Notes: a model not told the origin generated them from the sequence alone. Counted from the stretch's first letter, positions 16,370-25,775 are shown. The stretch is DNA of 64,000 bases from Paraburkholderia caffeinitolerans (GCF_902859945.1 NZ_CADIKL010000039.1:1-64000); one strand, 5' to 3'. Program-made: numbers and translations.

Positions 16370-17359
16370 TCAAACAGGTTTCGGCGTGATGTTGACCGGC
16401 ACCTCGGGATGTTTCATGACCTGCAGCGGTTCGAGCGTGCGGCCCGAATCGCGCCAGGCGTCGAGGCCGCCAAGCAGCGGCAGCACGTCGACGAAACCGG
16501 CCTCGGCAAGCTGCTTGGCCATCCAGGCCGCCGAGATCTCGTTGGGACACGAGCAGTAAATCACGAGCTTCTGCTCGCGCGGATACTTCTGGACGATCTC
16601 GTCGAGCTGGCGTTCGTCGGCGAACAGCGAGCCCGGGATGATGTACGGATCGAGCTTGCGCTTTTCCTCCGAACGGATGTCGAAGATCACGGGCGGCGGC
16701 AGGCCGGCCATTGCGTTATAGAGGTCGTCCACGGTAATGCGCGCGTTCGCGAGCTTCTTGATGAGCTGGCGGCGGCGCTGCCAGCGATACGCCGCGTACA
16801 GCAGCAACAGCGCGAGGATCACGACCGCGGTGAGACGCCCAAGGCGGCTCGCGCCCGCGAACAGCATGTCGATCTGCGGCGCGAACAGCACGCCGATCAA
16901 CAGGCCCGTGCCCGACCAGAGCGCCGCGCCAATGCCGTCGAAGCCCACGAACTGGCGGTATGGCGTGCCCATCGCGCCGGCCATCGGCACGGAGACGATC
17001 GACAGGCCCGGCACGAACTTGGCGATGGCGAGCACGCGCACGCCCCAGCGGCCGAAGAAGCGCTCGGTCTTCTTCACGCAGGTGTCGCGCGAGAGCGAGA
17101 GCTTGCAAAGCGTCTTGAGCGTATTGCCGCCGTAGAGCCGGCCGGCGAGAAACCAGACACTGTCGCCGATGAGCGTGGCGACGATCGACAGCCCGAGCAC
17201 CGGCGCGACCTGCTGGCCGATCGAGCCGGGATGCATGGCGGCCATGGCGCCGAACAGCACGAGCGCCGGCATCGCGGGCACGGGCAGGCCAAGCGATCCG
17301 GCCAGTACGTTCAGGAACACGAGCGCAGGCCCGTACTGCGCGATGAGGTCATGTAGCAT
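16370..17359 (-). CDS. DedA/VTT membrane protein fused to a rhodanese domain
   Basis: Start placed at 17359 with AAGGAAGTAAGTCG before the ATG, giving 329 residues. Residues ~1-200 form a DedA (VTT) membrane domain: GLPVPAMPALVLFGAMAA, GDSVWFLAGRLYG and the FGRWGVRVLAIAKFVPGLS motif. DedA proteins are lipid-scramblase-like transporters. After an RRRQLIKKLANAR linker, residues ~215-315 are a rhodanese domain with its active-site loop VIYCSCPNEISAAWMA, the Cys being the likely persulfide carrier. It is the first gene of the leftward operon with the cNMP/flavoprotein and YcaQ genes. Confidence 0.88.
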   Translation of the reverse strand: MLHDLIAQYGPALVFLNVLAGSLGLPVPAMPALVLFGAMAAMHPGSIGQQVAPVLGLSIVATLIGDSVWFLAGRLYGGNTLKTLCKLSLSRDTCVKKTERFFGRWGVRVLAIAKFVPGLSIVSVPMAGAMGTPYRQFVGFDGIGAALWSGTGLLIGVLFAPQIDMLFAGASRLGRLTAVVILALLLLYAAYRWQRRRQLIKKLANARITVDDLYNAMAGLPPPVIFDIRSEEKRKLDPYIIPGSLFADERQLDEIVQKYPREQKLVIYCSCPNEISAAWMAKQLAEAGFVDVLPLLGGLDAWRDSGRTLEPLQVMKHPEVPVNITPKPV

Positions 17360-17677
17360 CGACTTACTTCCTTGCCCCGGGAAGCGCCGGACGGACGGCG
17401 CGAACTGGAAGAATAACGTTTCGATTATGGACGCATTTCGACAGCGTGCAAGCAAGCTCCAAAGCATACGCCCAATGCGGACTTGCTGCCCGTGGTCGTG
17501 GGCGCGGCGGGATCGCAGGAGGGCGGGCTTGCCGCGCGAAGCGGCCGAGCGAATGACGCGCACAGGAACATGCGCGGCGGAAGAGGCGCAGCGCGAACGC
17601 GCGTGCGCAAGCGAAGGCGCCGCGATGGCGTCTTCGCTCAAGGGCCACCGGCAGAGAGGCCGGCTGGTGGCCGCGTA
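17360..17677. other. Intergenic stretch, nothing recognised
   Basis: About 320 bp between two leftward genes. No supported coding frame or RNA; it presumably holds the promoter of the DedA-rhodanese operon near its left end, but no clean -35/-10 pair stands out. Confidence 0.5.
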
Positions 17678-17923
17678 TTACCGGCTGTGCGATTCCCCTG
17701 GCAGCTCGGCGCCCTGCGCGCGGATAGCCGCGATCAGTTCCGCTGGCGTGATTTCATAACGCACTTCGCGGTGGATGCCTGGCTTGCGCTCGTCGACTTC
17801 GATCAGCAAGAGACTCTTGCCGTCGGCCGCCGATTCTAGACGCAGCGAGCGGGTTTCGCGCCCGGTCGCTTCGTCATGCTCGGTGAGCAGGGTCATGTTT
17901 CCGGAAGACCCAGTCATGCGCAT
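17678..17923 (-). CDS. Small hypothetical protein
   Basis: Unrecognised 81-residue soluble protein, no hydrophobic helix, rich in charged residues. The ATG at 17923 is preceded by GAGGACAACATCA; the frame is open further upstream but without a ribosome site. The sequence (SLLLIEVDERKPGIHREVRY, then a helical PAELIAAIRAQGAEL end) suggests a small alpha/beta fold. It is a single gene with no informative neighbour. Confidence 0.6.
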   Translation of the reverse strand: MRMTGSSGNMTLLTEHDEATGRETRSLRLESAADGKSLLLIEVDERKPGIHREVRYEITPAELIAAIRAQGAELPGESHSR

Positions 17924-18533
17924 TGATGTTGTCCTCGTGTGTGGTCGAGCCATTGTACGGGGTCGGCTGCGCCGCGTCTCATCATAGTGAGCGCGGGCGC
18001 ACACAGCGAACCGCCAGTACCCCCCGGCCAGTCAGTGTAACGCGAGACCCGGCCCGCACGCGTGCCCGCATGAGGAATTTTGCGCGCCATGCAACGGTGC
18101 ATGCGCCGTGTGTCTGCGCATGGTTCGTTGTCATGGGCATGACGCAAAGCGGCTTTAGCGGCTTCCCGGCCAACTATCGGTTCCTGTATTTCCTCATCGT
18201 TCGACCAAGAAAAAACGGCTCACCCGGTAGAGGCCGGGTGAGCCGTTGAAACGCCGTTGTTACTCGGATCAGACACCCAGGTCCTGGGCGCTGACGGGTC
18301 CTATATTGCGGCTTCGCGCGTGCGCCGTCGAGATGGGATTTATGCCGATCTATCAGCTTAATCGCAGCAAGCAATTAAATTACGGAATGCTTGCGATGGC
18401 CTCGCAAGGCTTGCAACTCGTGCCCCTGTTTAGGCATAAACTATTACGGGTGCCGTACACCCGCGTTGTAATGCGTACCACACGTCACGGGGCAGCGCCG
18501 GGCGCGCCGCCGTGTTGTCATGGGGAGGTCGCC
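17924..18533. other. Long intergenic region with a minus-strand terminator
   Basis: About 610 bp between divergent genes. A strong hairpin at 18214-18247 splits it. To its right, 18248-18533 has no supported protein frame on either strand although the hairpin has terminator polarity for a minus-strand transcript coming from there. Confidence 0.6.
18214..18247 (-). terminator. Strong Rho-independent terminator, minus-strand polarity
   Basis: A perfect 14-bp stem (AACGGCTCACCCGG / CCGGGTGAGCCGTT) with a 6-base loop. On the minus strand it is followed by TTTTCTTGG. No minus-strand gene ends here, so the transcript it stops is unidentified; see findings. Confidence 0.75.
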
Positions 18534-20087
18534 GTGAAGATCTTCAAGCGCGTTCTGATCGCTTCGACACTCGCGTGGCTTGTGTGTGCGCTGCCAGGTG
18601 GCGCGCGGGCTGCGCAACCCGCCACGCCCGCCACCGTCGCGCCACCGCCCGCGTCCAGCGCCGCAGCACCGACGGCTTCAGCGCCTTCAGCAGCGTCGGG
18701 GGCCTCGGGCGATCTGCGCAAGCTGAGTCTCGCCAACAAGCCCTGGACCGGCGACTTCGACGCGATGCTGAACCGGCGGACGATCCGTTTCCTCGTGCCG
18801 TACAGCCGCACGCTCTATTTCGTCGACAAGGGCCACGAGCGTGGGCTCGCCGCCGAGCTCGCGCGCGACTTCGAACGCTACATCAACCGCAAGTACGCGG
18901 CCCAGCTCGCGAAGCGTCCCGTGACCGTGTACCTGATTCCGACCACGCGCGACCAGCTGCTCACGCAGCTGAACTCGGGTTTGGGCGATATTGCGGCGGG
19001 TAATCTGACTGCCACCGACGAGCGCCTCAAGATCGTCGATTTCATCGCTCCCCGCGATCGCAAACCCGTGCGCGAACTCGTCGTGACGGGACCCAAGGCA
19101 CCGGCGCTGGCTTCGGTGGACGACCTCTCCGGCAAGGAGGTCTATGTACGCAAGTCGTCGAGCTACTTCGGAAGCCTGACCCAATTGAGCGAGCGCTTGC
19201 GCAAGGCGGGCAAGCCGCCGATCCGCATTACGCTGCTGCCCGACGCGCTAGAAGACGAAGACGCGATGGAAATGGTGAACGCGGGCTTGCTGCCCATCAT
19301 CGTGGTCGACGACTGGAAGGCGCGTATGTGGGCTCAGGTGCTACCGAAGATCAAGGTGCGCGACGACCTTGCCGTGAGCGGCGAAGGCTACACGGGCTGG
19401 GCAATCCGCAAGAACAGCCCGCAACTGCAGGCCGTCCTGAACGACTTCTATTTGGGCTACGTGAAGAAGCAAAGCGTGGTCGAATATCGCCTTGCGCAGT
19501 ACATGAAACGCATCAAGCAGATCCGCAACAACGGCGGCGACGCCGAGCAGCAGCGATTCCAGCAAACGCTCGCGTTGTTCGAGAAGTACGGCGCGCAATA
19601 TGGCTTCGATCCGTTGATGCTCGCGGCGCAAGGGTTCCAGGAGTCGCAACTGAATCAGAAAGCGCGCAGCCATGTGGGTGCGATCGGCATCATGCAGCTG
19701 ATGCCCGCGACCGGCAAGCAGATGGGCGTCGGCAGCATCTCCGTCGCCGACGCGAATATTCACGCCGGCGCGAAATACATGGACGAGCTGATGGAGAAGT
19801 ATTTCCCGGACGCGCATTTCAGCAGCAGCGACCGCACGCTGTTCGCGTTCGCGAGCTACAACGCGGGACCGGGGAACATCGCGAAGATGCGCAAGCTTGC
19901 CGTGGAACGCGGCCTCGACCCGAACAAGTGGTTCAACAACGTGGAGATCGTCGTGGCGGACAAGATCGGCATCGAAACGACGACCTATGTGCGCAACATC
20001 TATAAGTACTACGCCGCGTACAAGCTGATCACCGATGCCCAGCATGCTCGCAACAAGGCCGTCGAGAGCATGCAGAAGGGCTCCTGA
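18534..20087 (+). CDS. MltF-like lytic transglycosylase with substrate-binding-like domain
   Basis: Exported peptidoglycan lyase of 517 residues. I use the GTG at 18534, with GGGGAGGTC before it: the product then opens with a proper signal peptide (KIFKRVLIASTLAWLVCALP, cut near AARA). A Pro/Ala-rich spacer is followed by a periplasmic solute-binding (type 3) domain, residues ~70-330 (RTIRFLVPYSRTLYFVD start), then a transglycosylase SLT domain from ~345 with the catalytic Glu in AAQGFQESQLNQKARSHVGA, plus GIMQLMPATGKQMG and ASYNAGPGNI. This order is that of MltF. Convergent with aer. Confidence 0.88.
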   Translation: MKIFKRVLIASTLAWLVCALPGGARAAQPATPATVAPPPASSAAAPTASAPSAASGASGDLRKLSLANKPWTGDFDAMLNRRTIRFLVPYSRTLYFVDKGHERGLAAELARDFERYINRKYAAQLAKRPVTVYLIPTTRDQLLTQLNSGLGDIAAGNLTATDERLKIVDFIAPRDRKPVRELVVTGPKAPALASVDDLSGKEVYVRKSSSYFGSLTQLSERLRKAGKPPIRITLLPDALEDEDAMEMVNAGLLPIIVVDDWKARMWAQVLPKIKVRDDLAVSGEGYTGWAIRKNSPQLQAVLNDFYLGYVKKQSVVEYRLAQYMKRIKQIRNNGGDAEQQRFQQTLALFEKYGAQYGFDPLMLAAQGFQESQLNQKARSHVGAIGIMQLMPATGKQMGVGSISVADANIHAGAKYMDELMEKYFPDAHFSSSDRTLFAFASYNAGPGNIAKMRKLAVERGLDPNKWFNNVEIVVADKIGIETTTYVRNIYKYYAAYKLITDAQHARNKAVESMQKGS

Positions 20088-20102
20088 CGGGCGCCTGATT
20101 TT

Positions 20103-21668
20103 TCATCGCGCGCCCGCGACCGTGAACAGACGCACGGCTTCGTCGAGCACGTCGGCTTGCTCGGCGAGCCGCTGCGCCGTGGCGGTCGCCTGCTCGACGA
20201 GCGCGGCGTTCTGCTGCGTGGCGCTGTCCAGATGCGCGACCGCCTGGTTGACCTGGTGAATGCCCTCGGCCTGCTCGCCGCTCGCGTTGGCGACCTCGAC
20301 GATGATGGCCGAGACGCGGCTCACGGCCTCATCGATGGCGCGCATCTGCGCGGTCGTGTGGCCGACCAGTTCGGTGCCCTGGGCGATCTCGCTCACGCTC
20401 GCGTCCACGACCTGCTTGATCTCCTTCGCGGAGGCCGCGCAGCGCTGCGCGAGCATGCGCACCTCGCCCGCGACCACGGCGAACGAGCGGCCCGCCTCAC
20501 CCGCTCGCGCGGCTTCCACCGCCGCATTGAGCGCGAGGATGTTGGTTTGGAACGCGATGCCGTCGATCACGCCGGTGATGTCGGCGATGCGCTGTGAGGC
20601 GCTGGTGATGCCGGCCATCGTGTGCTCCATGCGGCTCGCGATCGAGCCGCCCTGGGCGGCGGCGGACTGCGCCTCGCGCGCGAGCTCGAGTGCGCGCGCG
20701 CTCGCATCGGCGTTGGCCTGCACGGTGGTGGTGAGCTGGTCCATGGTCGCGGCGGTTTCTTCGACCGAGGCGGCCTGTAGCTCGGTGCGGCGCGAGAGAT
20801 CGAGGTTGCCGGAGGAGATTTCGTGCGCGGCGTCGAGCATGCCCGCGATCTGCGCACGCACGTCGAACACGATGGCGGTGAGATTGGCCTGCAGTTGATT
20901 GAGCGCCTGGAGCACGCTGCCGAGATCGTCCTTCGACGCAATCGCGAGCGTGGCGGTGAGGTCGCCCGCCGCCATGCGCGTGGACGCCATCGACATCTGC
21001 GCGAGCGGGCCGCCGAGCTGGCGCGTGGCGAGCTGCCACGCCGCGACGCTGCACACCGCCGCCGCACCGAACGCGCACCAGAATGGCGTGGGCGGTAGCC
21101 CGCGCCACGCGCCGAAGCCCGCAGCGGCGAGCACAGCGGGCACGAGCGCATAGCCGGCGGCGACGCGCGTGGCCACCGGCAGGCGCATGAACGACTGCGC
21201 CGCGCCGAAGACGCCGGTGCGCACGAGCGAGCCGCGACGCAGGCGCACGCCGCGCAAACGCCCTTCGCGCATTTTCGCGTAGAGCGCTTCGGCCTCGCGG
21301 ATCTCATCGCGGCTGGGCTTTACGCGCACGCTCAGATAGCCCACCACGGTGCCCTGCTCCGAAACCGGCGTCACGTTCGCGCGCACCCAGTAGTGGTCGC
21401 CGTCCTTGCGGCGGTTCTTCACGAGCGCAGTCCAGGGATGGCCGGAGCCGATGGTCTGCCACATGTCGGCGAACGCTTCGGGCGGCATGTCGGGATGGCG
21501 GATGACGTTGTGCGCCTTGCCGATCAATTCTTCCTTCGCGAACCCGGCAACCGAGATGAACGCGGGATTGCAATACTGAATTCGGCCTTTGAGATCGGTG
21601 GCCGAGACGAGCATCTGCGAAGCGGGATAGTCGAATTCCTGCTGCGTGATGGGCTGGTTGTTGCGCAT
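20103..21668 (-). CDS. aer: PAS-domain methyl-accepting chemotaxis receptor, Aer type
   Basis: Aerotaxis/energy-taxis receptor, 521 residues from the ATG at 21668 (AAGGAACCCC upstream). The MRNNQPITQQEFDYP opening is characteristic of Aer. A PAS domain (~20-125, with NPAFISVAGFAKEELIGKAH) would hold FAD and sense redox state. A hydrophobic stretch near 165-210 anchors it without a periplasmic domain, then HAMP-like and MCP signalling regions follow, with the conserved tip ALNAAVEAARAGEAGRSFAV near 385-405. A sigma-28 promoter lies just upstream, so it is expressed with the flagellar late genes. No methylation-site pentapeptide is seen at the C-terminus. Confidence 0.92.
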   Translation of the reverse strand: MRNNQPITQQEFDYPASQMLVSATDLKGRIQYCNPAFISVAGFAKEELIGKAHNVIRHPDMPPEAFADMWQTIGSGHPWTALVKNRRKDGDHYWVRANVTPVSEQGTVVGYLSVRVKPSRDEIREAEALYAKMREGRLRGVRLRRGSLVRTGVFGAAQSFMRLPVATRVAAGYALVPAVLAAAGFGAWRGLPPTPFWCAFGAAAVCSVAAWQLATRQLGGPLAQMSMASTRMAAGDLTATLAIASKDDLGSVLQALNQLQANLTAIVFDVRAQIAGMLDAAHEISSGNLDLSRRTELQAASVEETAATMDQLTTTVQANADASARALELAREAQSAAAQGGSIASRMEHTMAGITSASQRIADITGVIDGIAFQTNILALNAAVEAARAGEAGRSFAVVAGEVRMLAQRCAASAKEIKQVVDASVSEIAQGTELVGHTTAQMRAIDEAVSRVSAIIVEVANASGEQAEGIHQVNQAVAHLDSATQQNAALVEQATATAQRLAEQADVLDEAVRLFTVAGAR

Positions 21669-21969
21669 GGGGTTCCTTGCGTTCCTTGCAATGGGGTCGC
21701 TCACGACCCGACGACTTGCAAGGAATAACGGCATTTCCCCCACAGTCTTTAGGGGATTAGGCGTGTTTGATCGGCATCGAATCCGGACGCACGCGCTGCG
21801 ACAGTATCTTTAACGTTTCGTCCGCCACATTCGTCGGCTTTTCTCACGCCTTTCCCAGCGCCGCCGCGCAATGCCCGCCCGTCGTCATCGATCCGGGACG
21901 CCGATCAATTGACCGGCGCATGCCCTCAGCGTACGGTGCGCGACGCCCGCCGCCTATTGCACGAGTCCC
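21669..21969. other. Divergent promoter region between aer and a LysR gene
   Basis: About 300 bp. It contains the sigma-28 promoter of aer near its left end; no further gene. The LysR promoter is presumed within the right part but no clean boxes are seen. Confidence 0.6.
21725..21751 (-). promoter_or_regulatory. Sigma-28 (FliA) promoter of aer
   Basis: On the minus strand: TAAAGACT, an 11-bp spacer, GCCGTTAT. This compares with the FliA consensus TAAAGTTT-N11-GCCGATAA with exact spacing. The 3' end of the -10 box is 56 bp upstream of the aer start codon. Confidence 0.78.
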
Positions 21970-22845
21970 ATGCGCCGTCTTCCATCGCTGATCGCGCTGC
22001 GCTTTTTTGAAGAAGCCGCGCAACACCTGAGCTTCAATCGCGCGGCCAAGTCCCTGTGCGTGACGCAAGGCGCGGTCAGCCGGCAAATCCGGATTCTCGA
22101 GGAGTCGCTGGGCGAAAAGCTTTTCGAGCGCGATCATCGCGGCATCCGGCTGACTGAAGCGGGCGCGGGGCTCCTGCCGTGCGTTTCCGCCGCGTTCGAC
22201 ATGCTCGAGCAGGGCACGCGCGCGTTCTCGTCGGCGAATGCGCGGCGCCGGCTCGTGATTGCCTTGCCCCCGACCTTCGCGACTCAATGGTTCTCGGCGC
22301 GTCTGCCGCTGCTCTCGGCCACGCTGCCCGACGTCGAGCTCTCCGTACGCACGAGTGCGGTGGCCGATTGCCACTGTACGATCCGCTTCGGGCGCGGCGC
22401 CTTGCCGGGCGTCTGCTCGGAACTGATCGCGGTGGAGCGGCACACGCTGGTCGGGGCGCCCTGGCTCGGCGGCGAGCCGCTCGAAACGCTGCTGCGCAAA
22501 TGGCCGCGCCTGCATGTGCTGCACGAGGGCGAGCGGCTCAGTCTCTGGCCCGACTGGCTCGCCAGCGCGGGCCTGTCCGGCGGCCACGACGACAACGACA
22601 GCGGCATCGAATTTTCCACGCTCGAGCAGGCCATTCATGCGGCCCGCAAGGGCGCGGGCCTCGCCATCGTCGACCGCAACATGATTACCGAGGAGCTCGC
22701 GAACGGCAGCCTCGTCCCGCTCTCCGAGGTGCAGGTGAGCGGCCCCTACGGTTATTGGCTCGACATCGCGCGCGAGCACGCACAGCTCGCGCAGGTGCGG
22801 GCGTTCGCGGACTGGCTGCGCCAGCAGATCATGATCGGCGAGTAG
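21970..22845 (+). CDS. LysR family regulator, GcvA-like
   Basis: DNA-binding regulator of 291 residues. The N-terminal winged helix (RRLPSLIALRFFEEAAQHLS, then LCVTQGAVSRQIRILEE) resembles the GcvA subgroup. A periplasmic-binding-like effector domain follows from ~90. It ends 4 bp from the convergent MFS transporter gene, which is a plausible target along with the downstream dehydrogenase operon; the effector is unknown. Confidence 0.88.
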   Translation: MRRLPSLIALRFFEEAAQHLSFNRAAKSLCVTQGAVSRQIRILEESLGEKLFERDHRGIRLTEAGAGLLPCVSAAFDMLEQGTRAFSSANARRRLVIALPPTFATQWFSARLPLLSATLPDVELSVRTSAVADCHCTIRFGRGALPGVCSELIAVERHTLVGAPWLGGEPLETLLRKWPRLHVLHEGERLSLWPDWLASAGLSGGHDDNDSGIEFSTLEQAIHAARKGAGLAIVDRNMITEELANGSLVPLSEVQVSGPYGYWLDIAREHAQLAQVRAFADWLRQQIMIGE

Positions 22846-22849
22846 CCGG

Positions 22850-24250
22850 TCAATGATGGCTCGCCTGATTGAGCGTCAGGTGCTTTGTTTCGGGCGCCCA
22901 CGCGATCGACACGATCATGCCGACCAGCAGCACGGCCGCGAGCGCCAGCATGGTCGGATGAATGCCGAATCCGGCGATGCCGAGCGGCAGCAGGAACGTG
23001 CCTATCGCCGAGCCCAGCCGGCTGCACGCAATCGCCACGCCCACGCCGCAAGCGCGTACCGAGGTCGGGAAGCACTCGGGCGGATACACGCCCACGAGAT
23101 TCGAAAAGGCCGACATCGTGACCGTGAACAGCGCGAACGCGACGATCATCGGCGTGCGCGCGGCGTCGGGCAGCACGCTCAAGGTCGCGAGCGAGGCGCA
23201 GGTGATGGCGAACGAGCTGATCAGGAAGGTGCGCCGCGGCAACCGGATCATCAGCCAGATGCCCAGCAGCGCGCCGAAGATCAGGAGTCCGTTGAGAATG
23301 AAGTCCGCGCCGGTGCCCTGGTCCAGGTGCACGGCCTTCAAAACCGTCGGCAGGAATGTGTAGATCGCGAAGTAGGGAATCACGAGACACACGAAGAACG
23401 TGCAGTTAAACAGCGTGCGGCGAATCAGGTCGGGCTTGAAGAGGCGCGCGAAGCCGTCGTTGGCGCTCTTCGGCAGATCGGCCGGCGTATCGAGCACGAC
23501 GTGCGGCCCGAAGTACTTGTGCACGATCGCGTTGGCTTCGGCGTTGCGGCCCTTGCTTTGCAGCCAGCGCGGCGATTCGGGCGTGCCGATGCGCGCGACC
23601 AGCACGGCGAGCGCGGGTACGCCGGCCGAGGCGAGGAGCCAGCGCCACGCATCGGGCGACGCATCGGCGTAATGGATGCCGAGCACGCTGGCCGCCACGT
23701 AGCCGATGGTCCAGATCACGCTGAACGAGCCGAGCAGCGTGCCGCGGTGCTTGCGCGGCGAGAATTCCGCGAGGAACGTATGGCCCACGGCGAAGTCGCC
23801 GCCCATGCCGACGCCGATCAGGATCCGCAGCACGCACAGCATGAGCGGCGAGCTCACGTAGAACTGCGCGAATGCGGCGAGCGTGATGATCAGAAAACTC
23901 AGGAGAAAGATGCGCTGGCGGCCCATCCGGTCGGAGAGCCGGCCGAACACGAGGCTGCCCGCGAAGATGCCGATCAGCGCGGAGCTGCCCACCATGCCGG
24001 TCCAGAACGTATCGAGCGGCATCTGCCGGTTGAGCGAGGCGAGCGAATAGCCGATGGTGCCGAGTGCGTAACCCTCGGTGAAATGGGCGCCGAACGTCAA
24101 GCCGGCGATGCGGATATGGAATGCGTTGACGGGAACGTCGTCGAGGGTCACGCGCGGCGCGCCTGCGGCGGCTGTGGCGTGGGCCGGTGCGCCGGCTTGC
24201 GTGCGCGCTTCTTCTTCGAGCGCGGATGGCCACGAGGGAGGCTGGTTCAT
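22850..24250 (-). CDS. MFS transporter, sugar/aromatic-acid symporter type
   Basis: Twelve-helix inner-membrane transporter of 466 residues with a ~40-residue polar N-terminal extension. Signature loops: SLVFGRLSDRMGRQRIFLLS between helices 2 and 3, RILIGVGMGGDFAVGHTFLA in helix 4 and TPESPRWLQSKGR in the central loop, as in the SV2/AAHS-like group. It is the last gene of a leftward run fae, aldo/keto reductase, aldehyde dehydrogenase, MFS, although an 85-bp gap precedes it. Substrate unknown; an aldehyde, alcohol or sugar acid would fit the neighbours. Confidence 0.87.
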   Translation of the reverse strand: MNQPPSWPSALEEEARTQAGAPAHATAAAGAPRVTLDDVPVNAFHIRIAGLTFGAHFTEGYALGTIGYSLASLNRQMPLDTFWTGMVGSSALIGIFAGSLVFGRLSDRMGRQRIFLLSFLIITLAAFAQFYVSSPLMLCVLRILIGVGMGGDFAVGHTFLAEFSPRKHRGTLLGSFSVIWTIGYVAASVLGIHYADASPDAWRWLLASAGVPALAVLVARIGTPESPRWLQSKGRNAEANAIVHKYFGPHVVLDTPADLPKSANDGFARLFKPDLIRRTLFNCTFFVCLVIPYFAIYTFLPTVLKAVHLDQGTGADFILNGLLIFGALLGIWLMIRLPRRTFLISSFAITCASLATLSVLPDAARTPMIVAFALFTVTMSAFSNLVGVYPPECFPTSVRACGVGVAIACSRLGSAIGTFLLPLGIAGFGIHPTMLALAAVLLVGMIVSIAWAPETKHLTLNQASHH

Positions 24251-24335
24251 TTGGTCTCCTTTCTATTTTTGATGAATGATGCGGGCGATGCGTGCGCCGC
24301 CCTACATGGATGGCGCGGCGCGCGGGCAGGGCGCT

Positions 24336-25775
24336 TTAGCGGTCGAGGCCGGCCATCAGCACGTACTTGAGTTCGACATACTCGTCAAGCCCGTACTTCG
24401 AGCCTTCGCGGCCGAGGCCGGACTGCTTCACGCCGCCGAACGGCGCGACTTCGGTGGAGAGGATGCCGTCGTTGATGGCGACCATGCCGGACTCCAGGGC
24501 TTCCGAGATCCGCCAGGCGCGTCCGAGATCGCGCGTATAGCAATACGCGGACAGGCCATACGGCGTGTCGTTGGCGCGGGCGATCCCTTCGCTTTCGGTG
24601 TCGAAGCGGAAGCACGCGGCAACCGGCCCGAAGGTTTCTTCGGCGGCGATCAGCATGTTCTCGCTCGCTTCGGCGAGCACCGTGGGCTCGTAGAAGGTGC
24701 CGCCCAGCGGGTGACGCTGGCCGCCCGTCAGCACGCGCGCGCCGTGGCGCTGCGCGTCGGCGATGTGCGCTTGAACCTTCGTTAGCGCCGCCTCGTTGAT
24801 GAGCGGCCCCTGATCGAAATCGCCCTTGAGCGCGTGGCCCACGCGCAACTGCTGCACGGCCTTCGTGAGCGCCTGCGTGAACGCGTCGTAGATGTCGCTT
24901 TGCACGTAGAAGCGATTCACGCAGACGCAGGTCTGGCCCGTGTTGCGGAACTTCGAGGCGATCGCGCCTTGCACGGCGGTTTCGAGATCGGCGTCGTCGA
25001 ACACGATGAACGGCGCATTGCCGCCCAGTTCGAGCGAAAGCTTCTTGAGCGTGTCCGCCGACTGGCGTGCGAGCAGCTTGCCCACGCGCGTGGAGCCCGT
25101 GAACGAGAGCTTGCGCACGATGGACGACTCCGTGAGGGCGTTGCCGATCGCTACCGCGTCGCCGGAGACGACGTTGAACACGCCCGCCGGCACACCGGCC
25201 TGCTCGGCCAGCACGGCGAGCGCGAACGCGCTGAGCGGCGTTTCCTCGGACGGTTTGAGCACCATCGTGCAGCCGGCGGCGAGCGCGGGGCCGGCCTTGC
25301 GCGTGATCATCGCGAGCGGGAAGTTCCACGGCGTGATCGCCGCGACCACGCCTACGGGCTCGCGCGTCACGACAATGCGCGAATGCGGCTTCGCGCCTGG
25401 AATGACGTCGCCGTAGCAGCGCTTGCCTTCTTCGGCGAACCACTCGAGAAAGCTCGCCGCGTAGGCCACTTCTCCGCGTGCTTCGGCAAGCGGCTTGCCT
25501 TGCTCGTGCGAGAGCAGTTCGGCGAGCGCGTCACGGTGTTCGAGCATCAGCTCGCCCCAGCGCTTCACGCGCGCGCTGCGCTCCTTGGCCGTGAGCGCGC
25601 GCCAGGCCGGGAAGGCCCGCGCGGCGGCGTCGATGGCTTCGCGCGTTTCGCCGCCGCCGCCTCTCGCCACTTGCGCGATGACCTCGCCCGAGGCCGGGTC
25701 GAGGACCGCGTAGGTCTCGGCGCTCGTGCGCCAGGTGCCGTCGATGTAGTGGCCGGTGCGCAAAAAGTCGCTCAT
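24336..25775 (-). CDS. gabD: NAD(P)-dependent aldehyde dehydrogenase, succinate-semialdehyde type
   Basis: Cytoplasmic aldehyde dehydrogenase of 479 residues, GabD-like in length and sequence. Visible are the cofactor loop FTGSTRVGKLLA, the catalytic Glu in LELGGNAPFIVFDDAD, the nucleophile Cys in FRNTGQTCVCVNRFYV and the C-terminal PFGGVKQSGLGREG. The ATG at 25775 has GGGGAGGCAAGCGGC before it and shares ATGA with the aldo/keto reductase stop, so the two are translationally coupled. GabD is the nearest named type; with an aldo/keto reductase and Fae next to it the true substrate may be another semialdehyde. Confidence 0.85.
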   Translation of the reverse strand: MSDFLRTGHYIDGTWRTSAETYAVLDPASGEVIAQVARGGGGETREAIDAAARAFPAWRALTAKERSARVKRWGELMLEHRDALAELLSHEQGKPLAEARGEVAYAASFLEWFAEEGKRCYGDVIPGAKPHSRIVVTREPVGVVAAITPWNFPLAMITRKAGPALAAGCTMVLKPSEETPLSAFALAVLAEQAGVPAGVFNVVSGDAVAIGNALTESSIVRKLSFTGSTRVGKLLARQSADTLKKLSLELGGNAPFIVFDDADLETAVQGAIASKFRNTGQTCVCVNRFYVQSDIYDAFTQALTKAVQQLRVGHALKGDFDQGPLINEAALTKVQAHIADAQRHGARVLTGGQRHPLGGTFYEPTVLAEASENMLIAAEETFGPVAACFRFDTESEGIARANDTPYGLSAYCYTRDLGRAWRISEALESGMVAINDGILSTEVAPFGGVKQSGLGREGSKYGLDEYVELKYVLMAGLDR

